64,000 nt of DNA, from the NCBI GenBank assembly GCA_002633005.1, contig NMRA01000488.1, positions 162,194 through 226,193 on the forward strand, given 5' to 3'. The notes under the pieces were generated by a model. The model had not been told where the DNA came from. It worked only from the letters and a program-made list of their open reading frames with translations, and ran no database searches. The position numbers and the translations under genes were made by a program. This document shows positions 35,501 through 47,500 of the stretch, in pieces (position 1 is the stretch's first letter; the number at the start of each line of letters is the position of its first letter). Source of the stretch: Phoronis australis. Taxonomy: Eukaryota > Phoronida > Phoronidae.

Positions 35501-38500
35501 TGCGCATACTCCTGTAACAATTAAAAAAACGATTGCAGGCGTTCTGATATACGTTGTACCAGACGTGCGCAGGCCCCGCATGTGGGCCCATTGAACTAAC
35601 CACCTGGAACCATTTTTATGCTTTATTAATAAACGGTTAAAACCGAGCTGAGGAGCTAGAAACCAGGCTGAAGGGTTTAACAGTGTGACCTGGTGGGACT
35701 CGAACCCACGACCTCGAGTAAAGAAAGCGGGCGCTTATCAACCAGGCCACACTACCTCCCCCTGTACCCAAGAGCACTGAATATAAAAACTGCAACTTGT
35801 GATGCTTTGACAATGTTGCGTTTATTCGTTTATGTCTGTGACATGGCTGCTTGCTTATTTGTATTTGTCAGATTATCATACAGAAAGCTTTAAAATTTGC
35901 ATGGAAAATTGTTTTCAGCTTAATATGAATCGCGAATTTGGTTTTCATTTATCAAAATTCTCTTTCGTATTGTTTTTGTGCCGCGACCTCATAAACAAAT
36001 GTATGATGACAACCACAGGGCGACAGACAAGACAAAAGGCTGTAATGCTTTAAGGTGGCGTTTTAACATTCCACTTTCATTTCACTTTCTCGGTTGGAGA
36101 GTAGCATTTGCGAGTAGGGTATTGAATTGAGGCTTTGTACGAAGCCGAAATAACCACACGAAATTGTTTGCTAGACAAGTGTATGAGGAGCATGACAGTA
36201 AGTGCACACATTTAGGTTCATTATGCACTTATAACTGGAATTCACCTCCAGTACTTTTCATTGAACTATTATTTAATATGAAACTTAGTATCATATCAGT
36301 AGGTAATGTTTCACAACTAAACAGTCAACCTTGACTCATGCTATTCTAAAATTGTGCCCACTGCCTTTACTCGTGACAAGTGCGTATCAAAATTCTAGTA
36401 ACAGGTGTAGATTCACATATAAGTGCACGTGCCTAAGCGTGTGCGTACGGTAAAATCTCACCAATTTAGGGCACAATATAGCCTACAAGTGAATTTTTTT
36501 TCGTCATTTTTCCATCAAATTAAATGATTTTCTATGTTCAGGTTTTGTACCACAACTACCAACAAAGTTTTGAAAATTTGTGGGCATCACAACACAGTTA
36601 GAAGCCCTTAAAATTAAAAAAGGTCATTTTGGCAATTATTTTTGACCGAATATTGTGAGATTTTACTGTAATAAGAATTAATAAAATTCAGGTGAACAAA
36701 CTTTCTTCTATTTCTCATAAAAAAGATAGTAAAATTATACAACTTTCCATTTTTTCGTACGCTCATCACATTTGAAATATTTAAGAAAATAAGACGACAG
36801 CTCAGTACATTTTAGATCACAAAAAAGTTAAAAGTTTTTACTCTTATTTTTGTTGGCAAACTTTAACGAAAGAAAATCCTCACGACCAACAGATATTGTA
36901 TGTTGAGCTGACCATTAACCATATTTCCACATGGTTCATAACATAGCCAACAATCTGCGCATATTCAATTAGTACAGTGAAATCTCACCAAGTTCAGACA
37001 AAAACAATAGCCAAAATTAATCGTTTCTTGACACTGCTGTAATTTCTTGAAAAATAGTCTGATGGTACCTATGGTATGGAATTTAATAATAATCTTTTAT
37101 GGAAAAACGAAAAAACGTATCACTTCACTTGTCAGCCACATTGTGTTCTAGTTTGGCGAGATCTTACCATGCAATCACAATGAATCAATCAAGGAAGTTA
37201 TATTCCTTAAGACATTTCCCAACATTTTAAGTCTGCAAGTTCATGAACTTTGAAATAGAATCAAAAGTGCATCCGACAACAGAACAGACTGGCCTGCCAA
37301 ACACTCGGCCAGAGTAGATGTTTGGGAATATCGCAGGATGAGTCAGGAGCATCTGCTTTTGGAATTTGATGCTCGTCGGCTATGAGACAGATCTGATAAC
37401 TTTCAGCTGTACAACATCCCAATCGTATACCATTCAGTACTGTTAAGCTTCGTTTTCAGAAGTGTCACGTGATGCAGTGTTACAGACATAAATAGAAGAC
37501 AGTGTCTTCAGTTCTGATCTAACTTCTTTGTGAGTAGAAATATAAATGAAGGGACTGAAAACAGATCTCAACGACATTAAAAAACGCAACACAATCCGTG
37601 AGAAGTACACATATTCCTGCGTTACTGTGATGTCATGTTGACGGGCGTACAGCATGTACACAGCCCACACCACGGATGGAACGACAGACGTTATGAACAT
37701 GTTGAGCGCCAAAAGGAAGCCAACCTTCAGCGCCATTGTATGGTACTCCTGAGCAACAATTGTCACACCAGGCACAACTCTCGATCTAAGTTTCACAGAG
37801 ATGCTCAAATAGGAGAGCATGACGACAACCATGAGAGCAGCAGTAAAGTATGGCTCCCACTGACTATCTTGCTCTCGCAATTCCCAAGACGGCCATCTTT
37901 TGGCAAGCGATCCTTTCGGGCAGACATAGGATGTCAAGTACCAGGTTTGCTTTATAGTTTTTAAGGCGGCAACTACGATAGCCACCACGACAACTGCCAT
38001 GAGTAATACCCCAACGAATAACTTGTTTTTCAGCACATTCTTCCATTTTGAAATCGTCTGCAGCAACTGCAATATGGCAACCAAGCTAACAATAAGCAGA
38101 GACATTGTCAGACATACGAGACTGAGAAAGAAATAGGTCAAGCAGATCTCTGGCAGATCAGTTGAAACAATAGTAGTGAAGTACAGCAAGGAGTTGAGGT
38201 TGGAGTCCAAGAAGTCACTGGCGGCCATAGTCAAAATAAACCAATTGACAGGCTTCTTGAGGCGGCCTTTACGATTCAGCACAAGGACAATCAACAAGTT
38301 CCCAGTGCCTATTACCACAAGGCAAATGGTGACCATGGCGATGACGCCAATGACAGCATTCATCTCCATGGTAGACAAGAGTAAGGTATCATCATCCTCA
38401 GTTCCATTAAGCCCTGTTGCTTCAGATTTGTTACTAACATTCATTGCAAGTTGCGCAGCTGAGAATAAGAGCCAGAAAAAATGTGAGAATCAGTCTCACG

Positions 38501-41500
38501 CGCCGGGCAATTTATTGCAACGTCTGATTAATCACGTGGCATATGATTGACAGGTATAGGAAACCGTGGTAGCAGTTAGCACTGTCATCAGAAAACAGTG
38601 AAGAACTTAGTCAATGGAGTTACCCAGGTGTCTCTTAAAACTATTTGCCAAATTTCATGAAAATCTATCAAAGAACTCGAAAGTAAACACAAATGTAAAA
38701 AAATAACAACCAAAACTGTCATTAGGAACCACAGCAGTAGTAGAATGCGTCGATCTACTGTCAAGTTAATAGGAATACAATTGCAAACTTTCAAAAACAT
38801 CTTGTAAGGGGTTTAGGAGATACAGCTATAGATATGAGAAAATGTCACGGTTTTGACAACAGTTTGACCCATTTGAAAATCCACGTCAGTCATGCTTTTG
38901 TCAGTAGAAACACATTTGCCAATTTTCATAATGATCCACTGCACGGTTAGGCAAATACTTAAGAAAACAAAAAACAAACAAACTAACAAATAATTAAAAT
39001 GGCCATTAGTTGGTGCAGAATATGTCAAATCCATCACAAAAAGGAAGGGTGCTGTAGTCTTCATAATAAAAACTTGTCTTGCAAAATTTCATGAAAAAGC
39101 ATCAAGGAACTATAAAGTTAAAAAAATTAATTTGCCCCTAGGGGGCACAGCTGTAGTTTGATTGGGTCTGAAACTCGCAGTTATCGTTGTTACCTCCATA
39201 AGAACACATCTGCTTAATTTCAGAAAGATATTGCAAAGAGTAAAAGAGATACATCCATGGATGCAAAAAAAATGCCACTAGGGGGTGCCAGAGTAGTTGA
39301 CGCCCAAAATCAACGTCTGCCTAACTCCGTGGTGCTAAGGAACTATCAGTTTTCTTTGAAATACTGAATTCATGATTGGGATATGCTTTGCAGAATGTTT
39401 GATGGTGACAATGTAGTCACTTGTCAAAACATTCTAACATTTTTGCAGGACAGCGAAACACAACTTATATTTCTGCTCATAATTCTGACACAGTAGTAGG
39501 TGGCACTATTTTCCCACTAGCCAAAGTCTCGTCCATCACTACTCAATCACAACCCCTTGCCCTTCCCATTATGTTCTCTACAGCAGCGGACATCACAGTT
39601 TCCATTAGTTCTAGAGATTAAAAGCAAAATCTTCCCATAGGGAAAGACATACATGACATGCAGTTCAGATGGGTGACTTTTTCACGACACGAATCTGCGA
39701 AAGGGCGCCTTCCTGATTAAATTCCCTACACAAAGGTTACTTTATGGGCTGGAGTACTCTGTGAAAGGGTCAGTCTATTTTTACAACAAAAACTCTTTAC
39801 AGAACGTTTCATACGTTAATTGCTCCTTTAAGCAGTTCAAATGATTTAAGTTGATAAATGAAATTTAATTTGATAAATGAAATTTAAGTTCATGAAATTT
39901 AATTTTACTTAAATGAATATCTTCCCTCGTTCATCATTCTACAGTTGTTTGTCTCCTTGTACATTGCCACTGAGATCTATTTCAACACAGCAGTCTTTTA
40001 GGTGATAATTCTTTGGCCACCTGGAAGGTTAATTGAGAACTGCATTAGCTTGTCTGTACACAGACAATCAACAAGTCGCGTTTCTGGTCAGTCTTCAAAA
40101 CTTGTGTTCCCGCACCCTTCCTTTTCACAGTAATTTATACTGGTAAAACACTCCATGGTATATTTTAGAGTCTCCGTTTCGGGCATGTTTATGGCGTTTT
40201 TCCCATATTATGATAGAAAAAATATCTTTATATACCTACAATCAATTCTGCATACCTATTATACTAATAGTCTTGTACATTATTACTTTATCTTACAATA
40301 AACATCTCAACCACACTCTAGTTTTCCAACTTAACAAACTTAGCTCAAATCATCCCATCAGCAAGATATTGTCCTAGATAAAGAACCACTTTACATGGCT
40401 TAAAACACATTCAACATGCTTACGTTGGGGAAATCAAACTGTCGCATGAAAGCGCAACTAATTCATAAAAGCTCCCAACACTGTCGGTTCTCAAAAACAG
40501 TGGGTATCCAAACTATCCAGCTACACACATAGCCCAATATCCCCAAAGACGACGACGTGAAACCTCACCATTTCAAATGGCGGAATCTTTACATCCTGGT
40601 CTCCTCGACCATTCGACAAGACTCAGCTCATGGATCATAACTATGATACCTTGAGAGAATACAAGTTAACACAGCTGCAACAAGTGTCATGGCAGATTTA
40701 TACGAAAAATTTTAGCAAAATGTCAACATATTATGCCAATACCTCAATTCAGAACTCGTCAACAGAACAATAGTTTCCACGGCTGACAGCTGCCCAACTC
40801 CACTAAAGGTTTCACTTAAATTTTACTAAAATATCCTGGTGTCACCTTTCAACCAGTTCAAATGAGTCATAGCACAAAGTAATGGAGTAAGACTGCCATT
40901 ACAGCACTCCATCATCACTCTGGCCAATGAGAAACTGTGTCAGGCACCTCTGTGTTCAGGTACTCTCTATGTAAATACATAATGAGGGCTGGGAGGCATA
41001 GTTGATTGGATTAAAATACAATACTATTAAGGGCTGTGAATTTGTTTGAGGGGAACAGTCATTCTGGTGGTATTAAAATTTGCAAAATGGTACTCACTGA
41101 GTGTTGAAGGTATTACACCCCATATAAAACACATAAAATGCAGTCATGATGTGGATAAGCAACTATAACCATGATGCACTTTGTGTAACAATTGACGGCT
41201 GTTGTGAAAGAGGGCTCAGATTCAAAAAGGTCTGAGTAGGTGTAAAGGAGCTCTCTTCTAATGGTTAGGGGTGTGAAGCTAGATATTCAACTTTCAAATT
41301 AAACACCTGGCCAATCTGGAATCACAAGAAGAGATACCAGAGGGCACTACATAGCTACCTGATATGACAGGAACTCTGCCCACCACACCTGGGAGACTAG
41401 TCCAGAGGCGGATCTACAGGGGGTTCAGGTTACAACCCCCTGGAACAGGATCAAAAATCAAAATTTAAAAACACATCGTTAGGAAAACGAAATCAGCTAC

Positions 41501-44500
41501 AAATACCAAAAAATCTTACACAGGAGGGGGCAAAGCCCTCCCGACCGCTCCCCGCTCGGCGCTACGTGCCTCGGATTTGCGCGAATAATAAACCCTATAA
41601 ATAGTATTCTTGGAGCAAACTAAGTCTTCTGTTTTCTGTTAATGAGCAAAAACCTATTAACAGTTTTCCAAAAATTGCCCAACTGGTAGCTTGTCAAGAA
41701 TCAACCACTTAGGAAATACGTCATCAACTTACGTCAAGCCACAAGCTGTGAAGCATTTGTTAATAGACATTGATCACCAGAATATCACAGAAGTTTGGAT
41801 AATTGGAACATATTAGGAATACATTGAATATGATGCTATATGGATGTCCTAATACCTCAAACAGCACTGACGAAGAAAATAAATACAACATGCATATTAA
41901 CGTAGAAGATAAAATTTGCGCAAGAGCTATAATATGACTTAAAACCCATTTCGACCTAGCTTAATCCATACATAGATGCCTAAGGCTAATTATGTAAACT
42001 GTTCATACATTCCCTATAAACCTCGCGCATCCCCTGGGTGGTGGATGGGCGAAGCTCTTCTAGATGGGGGTTTCACTGAATAATACGAAATAAGGTGCCG
42101 TGAACTAACTAATGACAGAGGAGAATGGAAAACTCCGATTCCAAACCTGGGTAGATGGAGCTCGTTAGCCTTGGAAGGCAGTTGGTCTAGGAGAAGGAAA
42201 ACTCTGATTTAAAACTAGGGGCAGAGGATGCTCCTAAGCATCGGACAGCAGATTCTCTTCGAGAGGGAAACTCTGATTAAAACTCAACACCAAAGCCGGA
42301 TACACTGGGCCCCTGTGGCACGTAACAGCAGTGCAACACACATAACTTATCACGATGGTCAATATCATAGCAGATTTGACCATTTGACAAACAAGAAAAA
42401 GAAACTCAATACACCATGCTAAAACGACTGAAGTAAAATTTTCCTTGGTCAATATTTTGTTTTTGAAATTTGACGAATTAAAATCATTTTTCTTCCTAAC
42501 TAGCTTAATGGAATATTGTTTAATGCAGGATAATGAGCAGTAGTACTTTCAAAAACTGCACCAAGCAAATGTAGTTACCAAGTTAAACAATAAGTGGCAG
42601 CAGCTCTTGAGCATTCACCGGCAGATGAGTTTCAACTCAAAATGTCAAGTTTTTTCAGCATCTTCCAGAACTGAAAATGTTTTGAAAATGATGGACATTC
42701 ACATTATAGAAGCTTTGAAAAATGGCAATTGTTTTTGTTAAGAATTAGTGAGAATTTTCTGTAGATCTTTTTTGATTACGCACAAGTATTATTAAATTAT
42801 ACTTGTGTTTGGGGGCCCTAATGAAGGATTTACCAATATGGTAAATATTGCATATGTATGTGCAACAGAACAATGAGATTCCTAAACTAACCAATTCTGC
42901 CAAAATAGTGCAGAGGAGGGGTACTATCGCTCAATTTATCGTTTTCACTCAATCTCTATATAGATTATACAGTTTTAATAAAACTGTATATTTAGTCTTA
43001 TTAAAACTGTATGGTAAATATACAGTTCTAATGAGACTATACAATTTTATCTATAATTCTTATGGTATTTATAAAATCTGAAACAAACAAGTTTCAAAAA
43101 ACAAGTTTCAACAAACTTCTTTGAGATGTTTCCAAGCTTTACCTTTAAGTTAATGTATGCACAATTTATTCCAGATTGTTCACTGTGTTCAGACTGACTG
43201 CGACCACTTGTGTTACTCTCAGAAGCACAGTTATTCTACAGATATAACTGTAGAGCCCACTAATAATAATAATAATAATAATAATTATCATTATTATAAT
43301 AATTATAATAATAGAATATCCCAGTTATTGTGATCTCACCATCATTTATACGTAAACTGATCTGTAAACCGACTATTGTCGTCTTGCCCAGGCCGAGTTG
43401 CAAAGGTGCAAGACTCTAGAGTTGAGCTAGTTACTAGTGGTCACATGCTTCGCTTGCAATGCAAGGCAATATCTACCGGCGTCTTGCATTTTTCACGAGG
43501 TCCTTGAATCTATAGGACGCTGACCATTTATGGAATACCTCACTTATTATCATTTATAACAACAATTGTCTCCACTGTAATTGTATGCTTTACTCACCTT
43601 TTACTGAGTCTAGCTTTCTTTCCTTCTCAATCAGAGGCGCTGTTGTCTGTGTCATCTTCTTTCCCACAGATGGCATTTTATCTTGGGTAGTCTTCTTACG
43701 TTCCTCGAACATCTTACGGCTATTGTTAACATTTAATCCACCAGGTGGCTCAGTAACAGCGATGCCACTATCGCCTCCATCCTGAGATGTCCACTGATCT
43801 GTCAACTTCCCCTTCCGTTTCACACGCATCTGCTTAATTAAACTGCGCCGATCTTGCTCCAACTGGTCAGGCTCCAACGAGACACCAAGCTGTGATTCAT
43901 CAGTTGGTGCCGTATCAACTGGCACTGGATGGGCCGGGCTATCATTGCCCAAGAACGATGTCTCGGTGACGCTCTCTGCCACGGCCATGGCGCGTTTCAT
44001 GTCAGCTGACGAGGCCAATTGCTTCTGCAGCATGACCCGATTAAAAGCTGGGGTCGGCGTAGGCCTCAAGGTGGAGGACACTGTGGCATTGTTACCACTG
44101 TTGTCACTCTGCACCGGGGCTTCCATAATTTTCATACTGGCACTGCTCTCCAAGCCACCACTACGACTACCATCAATGGTACTTGGTTCCACCATGACTT
44201 CACGTGATGACTGGGTCGGCTCATCGATGGACAACTCCGAGAGCTTCTTACCCCATCCCTTGGGTGCCGATAGTATGGCGTAGCGTGAACTGATGGCCAG
44301 CCTCCTCGACAAGAAGGCTGGCTGCGTAGGAGAGATTTCCTCCACATTATTCTGGAAGCTCACAGCTTTCTTTGGTGGACTAGTCTCACGTTGCGTAGAA
44401 TTACTGAACTCTTCATGTGGCAAGGAAACAACTGCATTACCTGGATGGCTTGTTTCAACACTCTCCATATTATCGCTCTTTCCAAACTGCTCAGGAGGTG

Positions 44501-47500
44501 AAACTGTTTCACTCAACTCAGATATGCTTTGGTCCATCACGATTTCAGAAATTAACTCCACCGGAGAGATATCAGGAGAGCACACGGGATCAGTGAATTC
44601 CTTTCCAGTCTCCCCCGAGAATATTACTGGTGGTGCCACAAGGTCAACAGGTGGACTAAAACTGATCTCGCTGCCATGCTCACCGTCGTCATCATCATCA
44701 TCATCATCATCATCCTCATTTTCAGCTTCCCTTTCCATCTCTCGAAGTTTATTCTCCAATTGGACGCAGACATTGTTAGGCTCACTCCTAACAAATGTTG
44801 AGGGTGGTGAAATGCATTCGACGGGCGATTCATCGAACTCTGCCGGAGGTGGAAGACTCATTTCGGCGATGTCGGTATCCTCCATTTGTAAAGAGTGGTG
44901 AGAAATGAGCGTCACGTTACCGGAGTCTGTATCGCTGTCCTCGCATGTGTTGAGAACGTCTTCACCAGGAGTGAACGAGGCCTGTGTATTGTTGCCCTCA
45001 TCATCAGAAATGTCTGAATCAAGAGATTGCTGGTCCTCAGGTATATGAGATTGCTTGACAGCATTTTGCGTTAACTGGATAAATGCATTTGCATTAACTA
45101 CGCTGGCAAATAAGTCGCTAACATCGACTTTTCGTTCCTGAGTCTGCGGAATTATCTCCTCCTCGCATGCTAAGTCGTTCTCACAATTAATCTCAGAAAG
45201 AGGCTCCGGTATGACTGGAGGAGGGATAATGAAATCCTGGTTTGAGTCATTGCTGTTAAGTCCATCCTCAGGTGCATTTTCAGAGGTGTCCATGGAAACA
45301 AATTCCTGGGGGAATGTGAAATGCCTCGATGCTTTCTCAGGTAATATGACTGTCTCACCAGGAGGTTCCCCCTCTGCACAATATTCATCTCCTCCGCCTT
45401 CCCCAGTCCTGGCGGGCTCCTCCTGAGAATCGGCTATGCTTTCAGATCTCAGCTGGTAACCGAAAAACTGTGCACGTTTGTTTTCCAGATCGAGCTTTCG
45501 TGATGATAGTCCCTGCTCTGTTTGTGTATTGAATGACAACTTTGGTGATTGGGGCTGATGATTATCCATCATGGCTGATAACTTGAGTGTTTTCACAGAA
45601 AATCTGCCAGTCGATCTATTCTCATTACATTGATTGTACCTATTCTTAGTCTCCTCCTTGTCTAAAGACAAATTTTTCGGAACAGGTAAGTGTACGGGGC
45701 TGGTCAACTCGAACGGTACGCCGATTCGTGGACTTGGTGTTTTGTGAAGCACATAGCTCAGCTCCTCAAAACTATCATCCTGTGTCAATGGAGGTCTTGT
45801 ACAAATTGGTGAAACACAACCTCCTAATTGTGGCGAACTTTCAGATAAATCGCTGTTGGTATCGCTATTTTCCAGTGAAATATAACCCAATCGTCGGCCA
45901 CCAGCTGCCTCGTCGGTTACAGAATTTTTGTTCCTTTTCTGAAATAAAACGAAGAACATTCCACCATTAGTCCAAACAGATCAAGCAGTATCTCGCCTTG
46001 GTAAATCCAATGCCATGCAACTGTGAACAATCAAAAGTGAATACCAGACATTTAATAGCTCGAGATGCTTACAGATCACGTAATGTTTCATTAAAGATTC
46101 TTTCGGCTGCTTCACTAGACTGTGAGGACACGTCAACATTTTGGATTCTTTTGGCAAAGTTCAACCAAAAATTCATTCTTCACATTGAAACAGACTCCTG
46201 TAGCTTGACACTCTGAGAGGCAACTCTTAGGAACTCTTCTACCTTAATTGTGATGCCTGTTATGCACAGGAAATCCAATTTTAGACATATGTATAAATAC
46301 ATCAACTAGTTCACTGACAGTAAGAGTTCAAGTCAAAAATAACATAACCTGCGAAAAACGAAATCCTGGCAATGTGTCGAACAGCCATGAATTTGACAAC
46401 GGACTAAAAAATACCAGATATGTTTCTATATGAAAACAAAAAACGACACATTGGATAGTTGTAAGATGAGTTTGATGTTGCAACTTTTGCATTGAGAGTG
46501 AAATAGTTCAAAATGCTGGTTATGAGGGTCAGTAGTTTTCACAAAACGTTCACAGCATTTCTTATCGCTAAAAACAAGCAATACCAACACTACAATATAA
46601 AGACCTTTTGACATTTACGTGATTTTCAATGTTCAATTTTTTTCAAACGAAAGAAATCCCATGCTTTTGACACTTAAAAGGCGTAACGCTTTACTAAGTT
46701 TGTTGTTATACAATGCATGTTCCTTTTACATCTTGATACGACCTCGCAATAACTGTGTCACGGGTTTGTGCAATAACCCAAAAGGTTATTGAAAAGTCAC
46801 ATGAAACTGTTATTGGACGGGACGAAAAGAAAATTAGCAAAAACATGTGGGTTGAACCTTCAATGTCTGGTATAAATAAGTTGAATTTAACGTACTTTTA
46901 TAAGGCTGGGTTATTAGCCATGGGTGCTGTGGTGAGTTTTTCACTTTTCATTTTTGTGCCCAGAAATAGTGCTTCCAATTGCTTTCTGGGTTTTCTCCAA
47001 CATATTTTTCAGAATAATTCTTTATAAAGTATTTTCACTTGGCGTTTGGACTCATGAAAATACTTCTTTGGTCCAGCACCCTTGGGTAATAAAATCACCC
47101 GTATAAAAACGCGTGTAGTTCAACGTACGTGAGTCCCGTATTGGGTTTCAAACCATAATCACGAAAACCCTCAAACATAACAATGGCCAGAAAATAATCT
47201 ATGGAAATTGCTCCAACATCAAAAATCAAATCAAGGATACGAATAGGAAGATTGCCTTACTGTGACCCAAAACATTTACACAATATTGACGTCAGCAGTC
47301 ATTTTACATTGCTATTTCTGTTTGCAACACAGCAGGGCGCTCTTCCATCTGCTGTCCTATTGCATATTACCTACGATTGCACACTGATTAAAATCATTGA
47401 TCAGCGACACAAAATCATTTTTACCTATTTGATAGATTGGCTAACCAAGAGTTGGAGTAGTTATAGTTGACCACAAACATTCAATGCTGAATCAATAACT

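Larger units (their letters stand above)
28053..43597 (-). other. 15.5-kb intron of the AKAP2/MISP-like gene, contents
   Basis: Holds the CTCF-box repeat array (28660-30235) and its scattered relatives, a GGTC minisatellite element (32040-32220), an N (34512), a tRNA-derived SINE (35520-35763), Tc1/mariner-type MITEs (34070, 36448, 36975), the nested receptor gene (37443-38444), a hAT-like fragment (41402-41590), short AT palindromes (42966-43055) and a TAA microsatellite (43260-43312). Between these the sequence is AT-rich without recognisable coding content. Confidence 0.7.

Noticed and set aside
35692-35756. Functional tRNA gene on the minus strand
   Set aside because: A-box, B-box and T-arm are good, but no acceptor stem of seven pairs forms with the bases in the correct register and a non-tRNA body follows, so it is a SINE.
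47330-47365. CTCF-like AGCAGATGGAAGAGCGCCC on the minus strand
   Set aside because: Fails the core consensus at several positions; the resemblance is limited to flanks.
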